A stretch of DNA of 64,000 nt from Bacillus salacetis (GTDB lineage Bacteria > Bacillota > Bacilli > Bacillales > Bacillaceae_B). The notes beneath the pieces are model-generated. The model was not told where the DNA came from. It ran no database searches and worked only from the letters and a program-made list of their open reading frames with translations. Shown here piece after piece: positions 44,404 through 53,135 of the stretch (the stretch's first letter is position 1; every line of letters begins with the position of its first letter). Position numbers and translations under genes: made by a program. The stretch is from assembly GCF_003581585.1 (NCBI RefSeq), contig NZ_QXIR01000004.1:1-64000 (forward strand), in the 5' to 3' direction.

Positions 44404-44689
44404 TTACCATCAAGCCTCCTTTTCATGTAGTTTGACTAATGTAAGGCGTGATTATGTAGAATTTTTTGCGGGTTTCATTTTGCTTGAGACAATTTGTGTC
44501 AAAAGATGGTAACATTATACAAGAAGTGATGATTGTCTTTATATTGTGATTTAGCTCTCAGAGTCATTGGAAATGGTGCTATTTTGATGGCGGGAATGGT
44601 TCAATATGTACGCACCTGCGGAGAGGCCGGGATTGGCTCACCCCCTGATACATTCTCTGGGTTAAGTCAGCTGTCGGTCCTTTTTGTAA
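44404..44689. other. Intergenic region before repeat copy 10
   Basis: 286 bases without a supportable gene. The first part should hold the promoter of the minus-strand CBO0543-like gene. No structured element recognised. Confidence 0.3.
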
Positions 44690-44883
44690 GGCACTTATCG
44701 TAAACTTTGCTGCTATTTAATATAAATTTCAATTAATATCCTGGAAAATCGACTTAAAAACCCCGGTGATCAGGATAGAAAAGGGCGGATCGTTCCTTTT
44801 CGAGAGTAAAACCTTTGCATACAAGGGCAAAGTCCGGTACATGGGAACTTTTTGAGAGCCATAATATATTCATGAAAACAGCC
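44690..44883 (-). mobile_element. MITE-like repeat, copy 10 (194 bp)
   Basis: Longest and one of the more diverged copies (GGCACTTATCGTAAAC at the left, ATGAAAACAGCC at the right). Flanks TTTTGTAA and TTATAAAA agree at 5 of 8. It lies 13 bases before the GGAGG site of the next GNAT gene. Confidence 0.88.
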
Positions 44884-44908
44884 TTATAAAAAACTTGGAG
44901 GCGGAAGT

Positions 44909-45382
44909 ATGGAAATCCTTGAAATCAGACCAGAGGATGCAGTTGAAATCCTGACTATGTTTCGTGAAACGATCCATCATGTAAATGCAAGGGATTATAA
45001 CCCCCAACAGCTGGATGCCTGGACTTCTGGCAGTGGCAGTCTATTGAAAAGAGAGGAATGGGCAAATGCTTTTCGGGAAAATTTCAGTTATAAAGCTATA
45101 TTGGACGGCAGGATTGCCGGATTTGCCGATATGACTGACAACGGTTTTCTGGATCGGTTATATGTTCATAAAGACTATCAAGGCCAGGGGGTTGCCTCTT
45201 GCTTACTGCAAAAGCTGGAGGAGGAAGCATTCCATCATAACCTGACTGAAATTGTGACGTTTGCAAGCATTACAGCAAAGCCTTTTTTTGAGAAACGGGG
45301 ATTCCTTGTCCAATATTGTCAGCGGGTAAGCCGGAATGGTGTACACCTGGTGAACTATAAAATGGTGAAAGAGGGGATATGA
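44909..45382 (+). CDS. GNAT-family N-acetyltransferase
   Basis: 157 residues. Motif A: LDRLYVHKDYQGQGVASCLL; a FEKRGFLVQYCQRVSRNGV motif B follows. The domain style is close to YafP-type GNATs. GGAGG with a spacing of 7 precedes the ATG. Promoter sequence would have to lie in repeat copy 10 or beyond it. Confidence 0.9.
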   Translation: MEILEIRPEDAVEILTMFRETIHHVNARDYNPQQLDAWTSGSGSLLKREEWANAFRENFSYKAILDGRIAGFADMTDNGFLDRLYVHKDYQGQGVASCLLQKLEEEAFHHNLTEIVTFASITAKPFFEKRGFLVQYCQRVSRNGVHLVNYKMVKEGI

Positions 45383-45383
45383 A

Positions 45384-45875
45384 ATGTATAGATTTGTGCC
45401 AATGACTGACGAATACGCAAAAGAAATTGCCTTTGAATGGAAGTATGACGGGGAGTATTCATTTTATGATATGACGGCTGATGAGGAAGATTTGGAAGAA
45501 TTCCTTCAGCCGGACAAATCCGGGTATTTTGCAGTTGAGCGGGAAGGCCGGCTTATAGGATTTTTCAGCTTTCAGAATCCTGGGGACGGGATCCTTGATA
45601 TTGGCCTCGGTATGAAACCTGATATTACAGGAAAAGGGCAGGGGTTTGCCTTTCTGCAAGAAGGGATGAAATTTGCTGTTGATGCATATCAGCCTGAACT
45701 CATAACACTTTCTGTTGCAGCATTTAATGAACGTGCGATCAAAGTCTATGACAAAGCAGGGTTCAAGCGGGCTGGAATCTTTATGCAGGAAACAAACGGC
45801 AGTACATATGAATTCCTGAAAATGAAATTGGATTTAAAGGAGAATCAAGATGTATTTATTGCAAGCAGGTTTTAA
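45384..45875 (+). CDS. GNAT-family N-acetyltransferase
   Basis: 163 residues. Motif A: IGLGMKPDITGKGQGFAFLQ, then FNERAIKVYDKAGFKRAGIF. It begins one base after the stop of the previous GNAT, and its 3' end overlaps a small membrane-protein gene by 26 bases, so at least four genes (two GNATs, small protein, NUDIX) form one operon. Confidence 0.9.
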   Translation: MYRFVPMTDEYAKEIAFEWKYDGEYSFYDMTADEEDLEEFLQPDKSGYFAVEREGRLIGFFSFQNPGDGILDIGLGMKPDITGKGQGFAFLQEGMKFAVDAYQPELITLSVAAFNERAIKVYDKAGFKRAGIFMQETNGSTYEFLKMKLDLKENQDVFIASRF

Positions 45876-46041
45876 CGGAGGAGATATTCTATTTCAGTTG
45901 ATCATGTTTATTCTATTGCTCGGAATTCCTGCTGCATTACTATTTTTGTTCTTAGCCCTCATGAAGAAGAGGAAAAGCAGATTGGACAGGATTGAAAAGA
46001 AGCTGGACAGCCTGCTGAAAGAAAAGGAGAGCAGAAGGTGA
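45850..46041 (+). CDS. Small membrane protein, DUF4083-like
   Basis: 63 residues: one helix (FQLIMFILLLGIPAALLFLF) and a basic amphipathic tail (SRLDRIEKKLDSLLKEKE). AAAGGAGAATC precedes the ATG inside the upstream GNAT gene. The stop overlaps the NUDIX start by 4 bases. Function unknown. Confidence 0.75.
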   Translation: MYLLQAGFNGGDILFQLIMFILLLGIPAALLFLFLALMKKRKSRLDRIEKKLDSLLKEKESRR

Positions 46042-46457
46042 GAAACAGAGGGTCGGTTGTCATAATACGGAACGAAGAGGCAGTGTTGATCAAAAGGGTT
46101 AAAAATGGAGAAGAGTACTTTGTATTTCCCGGGGGCGGCATTGAGCGTGGTGAATCTCCGGAACAGGCTGCTGCCCGTGAAGCATATGAAGAGCTTGGAG
46201 TAACGGTGAAGATAAGCCAATGTCTCTCAGAAATAGATTACGAAGGAAAGCAGTATTTTTTCGCTGCCAAAATCATTACTGGGAAGCTCGGTGAAGGAAA
46301 AGCGGAGGAATTCAGGGACTCTTCGAGGGGCACCTATGAACTGGTATGGGTGCCTCTGGAAAAATTTCCCGAAATGGATATCCGGCCAGCAGAAGCAGCA
46401 CGGACGATCAATCTGCTCCCCACTTGTATATCGAATTATGAAGAAATCTGGACATGA
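46038..46457 (+). CDS. NUDIX hydrolase
   Basis: 139 residues with a full NUDIX box: GGGIERGESPEQAAAREAYE followed by ELG. The start is GTG, coupled to the upstream gene by a 4-base overlap. Substrate unknown. The 3' 50 bases overlap a convergent frameshifted membrane-protein gene. Confidence 0.9.
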   Translation: MRNRGSVVIIRNEEAVLIKRVKNGEEYFVFPGGGIERGESPEQAAAREAYEELGVTVKISQCLSEIDYEGKQYFFAAKIITGKLGEGKAEEFRDSSRGTYELVWVPLEKFPEMDIRPAEAARTINLLPTCISNYEEIWT

Positions 46458-47246
46458 AAATCATGAAAATATGAAAGGGAATATTCCCGGCTATCTGTGT
46501 GATTTTCATTTTAAGAATCCCGGTCTTAATAAGAAGAAGGTCAAAAAGAATGCACGAGGAAAGAAAAACCACACGATAGATAACATGTTCCTTGAAAGAA
46601 AGAAGTACGCCAACGAATGATAAAACCATACTGTACAAAGGGGCAATCATGAAATGTTCCTTCCAGGAATGATACCGGCTGAAACCAAATCTAAGTTGCC
46701 TGCCGGCGGCTGTACAATACAGCAGTGAAATACCTGTTACCATCAAGGACAAGTACTGTGAATTGGCAAGCGCCCACTTCTTCTTATCCTTCAAAAGTCG
46801 ATATACACCGTCATTCAAGAAGAAATTGACCATTAGAAATATCGGTGTGTAGTATGTCTTCCACCAATTGACTTTGTAAAGTCCCAGCTTTAAGAACCAT
46901 TTTTCAATAAGGTAAAAGTAAAGGCTGTAGCCGGCTTTCCATTTCCAACCGCCTTTATAAACCGTAATGAACACCGCGCTTATAGGGACATATAGAGTCT
47001 GTGACAATATTGCTCCAAAAATATTATCAAGATACCGGGTTTTAAATAGAGTGGGTTTATAGGTATAGGCATTAAGCAAGTTCAAGATCACATATTCAAA
47101 AGATAGGAAAGTCCTATATTGGTTAACAGCAATACCCAGGTTATCCGGTCTCTTTTCTTAAACAGAACAGCTGCGAGCATTAGTAAATGTATGATTGCCA
47201 ATATTAAAAAATATTTTGAGTTCCTGTTTAATCGTTTGTTTGCCAT
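46408..47246 (-). pseudogene. Frameshifted membrane protein (CBO0543-like)
   Basis: Starts at an ATG with AGGTGG 6 bases upstream (MANKRLNRNSKYFLI) and runs through TWVLLLTNIGLSYLL before a TGA at about 47087. In the next frame the protein continues: FEYVILNLLNAYTYKPTLFK, then LDNIFGAILSQTLYVP, to the stop at 46408. Adding one base to the four-base A/T run at 47098-47101 restores SYLFEYVILN and one continuous protein of about 279 residues. Either a real lesion, a contingency site or a sequencing error. Function unknown. Confidence 0.75.
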
Positions 47247-47384
47247 CTGGAGCCACCTGACTGGATAAGTGTTTTTGTTATTGTGTGTATTTTGAACGAG
47301 ATTATGAATTATTAATGGTTCATTTATAGTGAAAAAGTCATAAATTTTTTATGAAGCTATGAAGGTATTCTTTAAGTAAATATA

Positions 47385-48638
47385 TTGGATACTGATCTGA
47401 CTTTTGGGGGAATCGTTATTTCACTTACCAGCAAAAACTCATTTATATTATTACTCAGTCTCGGGATTTCTTCTTTTGGTGATTTCATCTATCTGGTGGC
47501 CATCAACATTCTTATACTGCAAATGACTGGCTCTGCAGCGGCTGTTGCCGGTCTTTGGATCATTGGTCCTGCTGCTGCCCTTTTGACAAAGTTCTGGTCA
47601 GGCAGCTTGGTTGACCGGATGAATAAAAGGAAGATAATGATTGGGACGGACATTGCCAGAGCCCTTTTGGTGGCATCCATACCCTTTTGTGAATCAGTAT
47701 TCCTTATCTATTTTCTTTTGTTTATGTTATCAATCTCGAAAGCATTCTTTGAGCCGGCATCGATTGCCTATATAACCGGCATCATTCCGCAGCAGGACTG
47801 GAAACAGTTTAACTCATTCAGGAGCCTCCTTTCTTCTAGTGCTTTTCTGATCGGCCCGGCAATATCGGGAATAATGTTTATCTTTGCAACAGTCAATGCA
47901 TCGATATGGTTGAATGCCGCAACTTTCTTAGTTTCTGCCTTACTGTTGACGCTGCTTCCTGATATAGAGGCGAAGACGGAAAATGTCAAGCTTTCCTGGG
48001 GGATATTGAAAGACGACTGGAGAGCGGTATTCACCTTTTCTAAATTAAACGCTTATATTGCCCTGGTATACTTTCTTGCTCAATTCTTCATGATTGCAGC
48101 TATGGGGATGGATGCACAGGAAGTGGTGTTTACTCAGCAGGTTTTGAATTTGAGTGAGGCTGAATACGGTTTCCTGATCAGTATCACAGGGATTGGTTCC
48201 ATATTAGGTGCCTCTGTTGTGTCTGCTGCTTCAAGGAAATTATCCATCCCCTTTTTGATGAGCACGGGATTCCTTTTAGTTTCGTTCGGATATCTGCTTT
48301 ATGCTTTTTCATTTTCATTCTGGTCGGTTGCTGCCGGCTTCATCATTCTCGGTTTCTTTAATCCTTTTTGGGGAACTGGTTTCCTGACTTTTTATCAAAA
48401 TAATGTTCCACTCAGCATCATGGGCAGGTTCACCAGCATTTATGGAATCTTCCAAAGCATTCTCCAAATATTTTTTATCCTCTTGATTGGTTTCACTGGC
48501 GAGCTTTTCCCGCTCCGCTTGAGCATCATTATTGCTTCATCCGTGATGCTTGCCATTGCGGTGATACAAATTATTTTAATGAACAAACCATCAAAAAAGG
48601 TACTATACTCTGAGCAAGCTGAAACTATGGATTCTTAG
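47385..48638 (+). CDS. MFS transporter
   Basis: About 400 residues with 12 hydrophobic segments. The loop 2-3 motif is SGSLVDRMNKRKIMIGTDIA, typical of major facilitator exporters of macrolide or multidrug type. The start is uncertain: the TTG used here has no ribosome binding site, while GGGGG near 47407 would suit a start a few codons later (LTSKNSFILL), where only a non-standard ATT is in frame. FosB follows 12 bases downstream. Substrate unknown. Confidence 0.85.
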   Translation: MDTDLTFGGIVISLTSKNSFILLLSLGISSFGDFIYLVAINILILQMTGSAAAVAGLWIIGPAAALLTKFWSGSLVDRMNKRKIMIGTDIARALLVASIPFCESVFLIYFLLFMLSISKAFFEPASIAYITGIIPQQDWKQFNSFRSLLSSSAFLIGPAISGIMFIFATVNASIWLNAATFLVSALLLTLLPDIEAKTENVKLSWGILKDDWRAVFTFSKLNAYIALVYFLAQFFMIAAMGMDAQEVVFTQQVLNLSEAEYGFLISITGIGSILGASVVSAASRKLSIPFLMSTGFLLVSFGYLLYAFSFSFWSVAAGFIILGFFNPFWGTGFLTFYQNNVPLSIMGRFTSIYGIFQSILQIFFILLIGFTGELFPLRLSIIIASSVMLAIAVIQIILMNKPSKKVLYSEQAETMDS

Positions 48639-48650
48639 AAAGGTGATTAA

Positions 48651-49067
48651 ATGACTGTTAAGGGTTTAAGCCATTTTTTATTTTCGGTGAGAGATCTAGA
48701 TGCATCGGTTGAGTTTTACAAGGAGGTTTTTGATGCAAGGCTTTTAGTGAAGGGCCGGAAGACGGCATATTTTGATTTGAACGGAATGTGGCTTGCATTG
48801 AATGAAGAGAAAGATGCAGTAAGAAAAGATGATTCCTATACTCACATAGCGTTTTCCATAGATGAAAGAGACTACGAAAGGGTTCATGAAAAGCTGGTAA
48901 GCCTGGGAGTCCGCATTCTGCCTGGCAGGGGCCGCAGTGTCCAGGATAAAAGGTCGATTTATTTTGTAGATCCCGATGGATATAAGTTTGAATTTCATAC
49001 AGGTTCATTACAGGACCGTTTGAATTATTATCGAGCAGAAAAACCGCATATGAACTTTTTTGAATGA
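48651..49067 (+). CDS. fosB: FosB-type metallothiol transferase (fosfomycin modification)
   Basis: 138 residues closely matching FosB. The metal ligands are all present: His8 (GLSHFLF), His65 (SYTHIAF) and Glu114 (YKFEFHTG). The LVKGRKTAYFDLNGMWLALN and SIYFVDPDGYKFEF blocks and the C-terminal RLNYYRAEKPHMNF are diagnostic. FosB adds bacillithiol (or cysteine) to fosfomycin with a divalent metal. The cysteine that follows the first ligand in well-studied FosB proteins is absent here (Phe9/Leu10). GAAAGGTG precedes the ATG. It follows an MFS exporter gene. Confidence 0.92.
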   Translation: MTVKGLSHFLFSVRDLDASVEFYKEVFDARLLVKGRKTAYFDLNGMWLALNEEKDAVRKDDSYTHIAFSIDERDYERVHEKLVSLGVRILPGRGRSVQDKRSIYFVDPDGYKFEFHTGSLQDRLNYYRAEKPHMNFFE

Positions 49068-49083
49068 AAGGATACGATATTAA

Positions 49084-49638
49084 TTGAAGACCAATGTATA
49101 TTTAGTAAGGCATTCGCATTCAATCTATACTTCCGATGAATTGGGGAGGCCGCTTTCAGAGAAAGGGTTTTCGGACTCAGCCAAAATAACGGAAATCCTG
49201 TCAAAGGAAAAGATCGATGTATTCCTATCAAGTCCTTATTTGCGTGCCGTCCAAACGATCCAGGGAGCTGCCGGTCATTTTGGAAAAGAAGTTGAATTGA
49301 TGGAAGGCTTCAAGGAACGACACTTAACAAGTGAACCTGCAGAAGATTTCAGCCTTGCCATCAGGAAGGTATGGGAAGATTGGCACTTTTCTTGGGAAGG
49401 CGGGGAGTCCAACCTGGCTGCCCAGGAAAGAGGGGTCTCTGAACTGATGAAGGTCCTTGAAAAACAAGGGGGCAAAAATATCGCCATCGGGACGCATGGA
49501 AATATCATGGTCCTGATCATGAATCATTTTGATGGCCGATATGATTTTAGTTTTTGGGAGCAGCTGAAAATGCCGGATGTGTATTGCCTGAGTTTTGATG
49601 GCAGTAGGTTTGCCGGTGCTAAAAGAATGATGGATTGA
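49084..49638 (+). CDS. Histidine phosphatase family protein
   Basis: 184 residues. LVRHSHSIYT holds the catalytic His; SSPYLRAVQTIQ and the second His in GTHGNIMVLIM follow. The start is TTG with AAAGGATA 11-12 bases upstream. It is 16 bases after FosB and the terminator at 49645 closes the unit. Substrate unknown. Confidence 0.88.
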   Translation: MKTNVYLVRHSHSIYTSDELGRPLSEKGFSDSAKITEILSKEKIDVFLSSPYLRAVQTIQGAAGHFGKEVELMEGFKERHLTSEPAEDFSLAIRKVWEDWHFSWEGGESNLAAQERGVSELMKVLEKQGGKNIAIGTHGNIMVLIMNHFDGRYDFSFWEQLKMPDVYCLSFDGSRFAGAKRMMD

Positions 49639-49644
49639 GAGGTG

Positions 49645-49676
49645 AAGCTGCATTCTTAGATGGATGCAGCTTTTTT
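49645..49676 (+). terminator. Rho-independent terminator after the phosphatase gene
   Basis: Stem AAGCTGCAT paired with ATGCAGCTT, ten-base loop, then six T. Confidence 0.92.
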
Positions 49677-49786
49677 AATATTTAGCTCTTTAACTTGATC
49701 GCACTTAGGCTGTCGATTCGGCGGATAAATAAATGATACCGAGACAAGATAATAGCAAGTGTTTTTAGTTTGGAGGTTATAAATAA

Positions 49787-50350
49787 ATGAGCTATGAAGA
49801 ATATTGGACCCGTTTGTATAAGACAGGCGATGAGTTGAATTCTTTATTTCATTTGTATTGGACTGAATACTCAAGTTTCACTGATTGGCAGTTCTGGGTG
49901 GTCGTTATTTTATTGGCCGGTCCTGTGTTCCTGCTTTTCTATACGGTGGACCGAAGCCGGATTTTTGAACTGTTTTTCTTTGGTTATACCGTACATCTTC
50001 TATGGACATATGTAGATGTTCCTCTCGAAAGATACGGCTATTTCGTCCATCCATATTTTATTCATCCTATATTTCCTTACTCATTAAACATGACTGCAGC
50101 TGTATTGCCGGTCAGTTTTTTGCTTCTTTATCAATGGTGTACAAAGAGGAAGAAAAATTTTTATTTACATGCAGTGTTAATGAGCTTAGCGTTTTCTTTC
50201 CTTTTTGCACCCCTGAAAAGGTACGCCGGCCTTGTTGAACTCCGGAAGGGGATGAACTATTTTTACGTGTTCCTGGTCGATCTAGGGGTTGTTTTTATTT
50301 CTTATATTTTTACCAGGCTCCTAAAGGGAGTTTATGAACGGAATCGATGA
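49787..50350 (+). CDS. CBO0543-like membrane protein
   Basis: 187 residues with five or so helices. The YTVHLLWTYVDVPLERYGYF and HPIFPYSLNMTAAVLP segments are typical of the family. TTGGAGG precedes the ATG with a wider than usual spacing. Function unknown. Confidence 0.75.
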   Translation: MSYEEYWTRLYKTGDELNSLFHLYWTEYSSFTDWQFWVVVILLAGPVFLLFYTVDRSRIFELFFFGYTVHLLWTYVDVPLERYGYFVHPYFIHPIFPYSLNMTAAVLPVSFLLLYQWCTKRKKNFYLHAVLMSLAFSFLFAPLKRYAGLVELRKGMNYFYVFLVDLGVVFISYIFTRLLKGVYERNR

Positions 50351-50508
50351 ACCCTGCTTCTATGGGTTCTTTATTATTGGAAGGATCCAAGTGTTGGGAT
50401 TGCATCAAAGGAATTAAGAGTTTTGCGGTCGCTTAACGCCAGGACAAATTTGAATGAGAATGGTCAATACACGTACTTTTCTGCTGAAAAAAATATGAAG
50501 GGGAGGTG

Positions 50509-51043
50509 TTGTTTGACAACCTGGTGATCCCGTCTCTTGATGGGCAGATGGTTTTCCTGAATGATTTGCTCCGGGAGCATCAGGGAAGTGAATTTCCTAT
50601 TGACTCCTTAGGGATTCCCGGGAGGAAGATCTATTTGTTTGAAGTAAAATACTTTGAATGTGATTTTTTCATTGAAGAGGAAAGATGGCGTTCCCCCAGC
50701 GGAAAAGAAATAAAAAACCCCTCATCCAGATGGCCAGGGCAGAAACGTTACTCAGGCAGGCCACTGAACAAATCGGATTCCTCTATCCACTCGAAGCTTA
50801 CCTCATTTTTATCCATCCCGAATTCCACCTTGATTACCCTCCATGTATTACCAATTCGATCGTTTATCCAGCACAAATTAACCGCTTCATAAAAAAAATT
50901 CAAAACTGTTCCTTACGTATCGGCAAACCCGAAAAGATATTGCAGAAAAAATTTCATCTCTACATAAAGTGAGGATAAGCGAACCATTCAAAGGATTCTC
51001 GCAAAAAATGGTCGGAAAAACTAAAGCAACAGTCTACCTGTAA
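50509..51043 (+). pseudogene. NERD-domain (nuclease-related) gene with two frameshifts
   Basis: First frame: IDSLGIPGRKIYLFEVKYFE and FFIEEERWRSPSGKEIKNP, the core of a NERD domain (EVK-type nuclease motif). A four-C run at 50718-50721 then breaks the frame; one more C would continue it as LIQMARAETLLRQ. A second shift near 50910-50940 leads into RKDIAEKISSLHKVRISEPF before the stop at 51041. The N-terminal 50-70 residues of typical NERD proteins are not seen either. Probably a decaying gene. Confidence 0.75.
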
Positions 51044-51390
51044 TCTAAGATTTATGACATTATGCTGCAATGGAAATCCAGCCTATACAACGATTTAATT
51101 AATAACGTATTGTGTGTATTAGGTAATAACAGCTCAACTAACCTGCAATTTATATATTAATTTGTATGTGAGTTTAGTATTTTCGTTGAAATATACACAA
51201 ATACAACCTAAATTGGTAGTAAACTTAGCAATTTCTATACAACTTGCATACAAATGAGTGAATCTTATGTATGTGTAGCTTGAGAATATTAAAAACTGAC
51301 CTATATAAGTTAAAAAGAATAACAATCCTCACCCAACGCAGCTCCCATTTCTGTTATAATTTACCTAATCACTCAAAAGGGGGACGGGGA
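51044..51390. other. AT-rich intergenic region
   Basis: 347 bases, unusually AT rich, without a supportable gene. A TATAAT at 51355-51360 lies 30 bases before the next start. The sequence CAGCTCCCATTTCTGTTATA just before it is nearly repeated at 56233-56252. Confidence 0.45.
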
Positions 51391-51965
51391 GTGGAGAAGA
51401 TCAATATCAGGAAACTCAGACTCAGGCAGCTGCTGCTTTTAAATGGGCTTTGTCTTTCAGGATTCACGATATTCTTTCTAGTTATAAACACCAGCGGTTT
51501 ATCACTTAAATGGCTCTTTACAATCATCCCTGTACTTATGCTGTTGCAGACAGGGGAGAAGTTCCTTAGAAGGAACAGTTCGAGGATCCTGATTCCGATT
51601 ATTGATGAAGTCACTCAATATGAAAAACAGAAAATGGGAGCCGAGTGGATAAAGCAGCAGAGGGTGGCTGCCATCATCAATCTTTTCGCCGCAAGTCTCA
51701 TGTTTTTATAGCCTTCATTCAGCCGCCGTCACAGCCGCAGCCGCTGAGCATTTCGAATAGTGATCTTTTGATGGTCATTGTCTTTACAATGCTGATCATT
51801 AATCTTAGTGCGGTAATGCATAACAAAAAAGTTGACCGGTCTTATGAACCGGCAGATTTAAGGGGCTATACAGTGAAAACTACCATTATGGCAGTTTTGG
51901 CGGGAATAGGAATGGCAGTGGCCGTTATTCTATTTTCATTTTTCAAAGTGTTATCAAACATCTAA
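51391..51965 (+). pseudogene. Frameshifted four-helix membrane protein
   Basis: Starts at a GTG after GGGGACGGGGA (VEKINIRKLRLRQLLLL). The first frame has two N-terminal membrane helices and ends ASLMFL at a TAG (51709). The next frame continues at once: IAFIQPPSQPQPLSISNSDL, then two further helices, to the stop at 51965. One extra T in the five-T run at 51703-51707 would join them (SLMFFIAFIQ). Family unknown. Sequencing error cannot be excluded. Confidence 0.78.
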
Positions 51966-51985
51966 AAAAGGAGAGGAACTTTAAA

Positions 51986-52390
51986 ATGGACTTTCAAACT
52001 TTCTTAGATCAATTCCTGGATTCATGGTCGCATTCGAATCTTGAAGAACTTTCCAATATGATTGCAGAGGATTACCAGGCAAGGGAGATTACTTCGGACG
52101 GAGAATTAGTGGATTTTGGCTATGAGCAGTCGATCGAGGGCTGGAAGCAAGGATTTCAATTTGTGAAGGAAAGCGGGTCGGAGTGGGTGTTGAAGACCTT
52201 GTCCACGATGCCGCTGAGGGATAATGAAGTAATGGCCATCATTTCGGCCTCGATGATCATTGACGGATACCCTCTGGAGACGGCAAATATCTTTTTTGAT
52301 ACATTCAAACAGACTGAAGAAGGCTGGATACTATCCAGGAGTTATGTTGAAGCAGGGGCGAGGGTTGATCTTGTCAAAACAGCTCTTTGA
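51986..52390 (+). CDS. SnoaL/NTF2-like small protein
   Basis: 134 residues with the layout of NTF2-like proteins: an N-terminal helix (FLDQFLDSWSHSNLEELSNM) and a curved-sheet pattern (SEWVLKTLSTMPLRDNEVMA). No catalytic motif can be assigned. AAAAGGAGAGG precedes the ATG. Confidence 0.6.
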   Translation: MDFQTFLDQFLDSWSHSNLEELSNMIAEDYQAREITSDGELVDFGYEQSIEGWKQGFQFVKESGSEWVLKTLSTMPLRDNEVMAIISASMIIDGYPLETANIFFDTFKQTEEGWILSRSYVEAGARVDLVKTAL

Positions 52391-52466
52391 AAAGTGTTTC
52401 AAAGTTTAATCCCTCATATAAAAAGGGTATAAACAAAATGAGACATTGATTTAAGGAGGAATGAAC

Positions 52467-52817
52467 ATGATTAACATTATTCCAAGTGGCCGTACAGATC
52501 TTATGGAAGTAGAAATAAACGGCGACTACACCAAAGAGGATATGCAGGAATTTGAAAAGGCATTTCATGAGAAGAAAGCACCTGAGGCAAATATGAATCT
52601 GCTGCTGATTGTGAATGATATGAATTTTTCTTTGAAAGCATTGAAAGAGGACTTCATGTTCGGCAAGGACCATATGCATGAATTCAGGAAAGTAGCGGTT
52701 GTCAGTGACAAGAAACTTGTTGAGATGGGCGCAAAAATCGAGGACATGATGCCGAATGTAGAAGTGAAGCATTTTGATAAAGATCACCGTACCGACGCGG
52801 TGACCTGGGTCCAATAA
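52467..52817 (+). CDS. STAS/SpoIIAA-like small protein
   Basis: 116 residues. EVEINGDYTKEDMQEFEKAF, the LLLIVNDMNFSLKAL strand-helix and the RKVAVVSDKKLVEMGAKI block fit the SpoIIAA-like (PF11964-type) STAS/SEC14-like fold. Ligand unknown. AAGGAGGA sits 6 bases before the second ATG, which is taken as the start. Confidence 0.75.
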   Translation: MINIIPSGRTDLMEVEINGDYTKEDMQEFEKAFHEKKAPEANMNLLLIVNDMNFSLKALKEDFMFGKDHMHEFRKVAVVSDKKLVEMGAKIEDMMPNVEVKHFDKDHRTDAVTWVQ

Positions 52818-52818
52818 C

Positions 52819-52847
52819 GGAGTGGAGATTTTTCTCCATTCCTTTTC
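52819..52847 (+). terminator. Terminator hairpin after the SpoIIAA-like gene
   Basis: Stem GGAGTGGAGA paired with TCTCCATTCC (one G-U pair), then TTTTCTT. Confidence 0.65.
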
Positions 52848-52865
52848 TTATGAAGGAGGGGTAAA

Positions 52866-53108
52866 ATGCTTGTTATCGTAAGTATTTTGCTGTTGATCGT
52901 GACGTTGGCATTAAGCAAAAATGTTAAAAGATCCAAAAGGTTTGCCATTTTTTATATAATTGCATTGGCAGGAGGAGTTTTTGCCCTGTTTTCTGCAGTT
53001 ATCTTTGGAGGATGGGACAGCCTGCCGTATGCATTGACGGGTGCGTTGATAGGTGTCATCGGTCTGTTCGGGATGATGATGGTCCTGCTGGTGAGACAAA
53101 AAGCTTGA
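52866..53108 (+). CDS. Small three-helix membrane protein (YesK-like)
   Basis: 80 residues with three hydrophobic helices (VIVSILLLIVTLALS, FAIFYIIALAGGVFALF, GALIGVIGLFGMMMVLL). The pattern is compatible with YesK-type proteins, but identity is not firm. GAAGGAGGGG precedes the ATG. Confidence 0.65.
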   Translation: MLVIVSILLLIVTLALSKNVKRSKRFAIFYIIALAGGVFALFSAVIFGGWDSLPYALTGALIGVIGLFGMMMVLLVRQKA

Positions 53109-53135
53109 TAAGTCAGAAGAAAGCACCAATCAACC

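Noticed and set aside
46291-46620. 109-codon plus-strand frame with a basic tail
   Set aside because: Its first half is the NUDIX gene in another frame and its second half lies antisense to the membrane gene at 46408; composition is typical of a shadow frame.
47385-47420. A non-standard ATT start for the MFS transporter
   Set aside because: The spacing from GGGGG would fit, but ATT starts are very rare; the TTG start is listed with a note.
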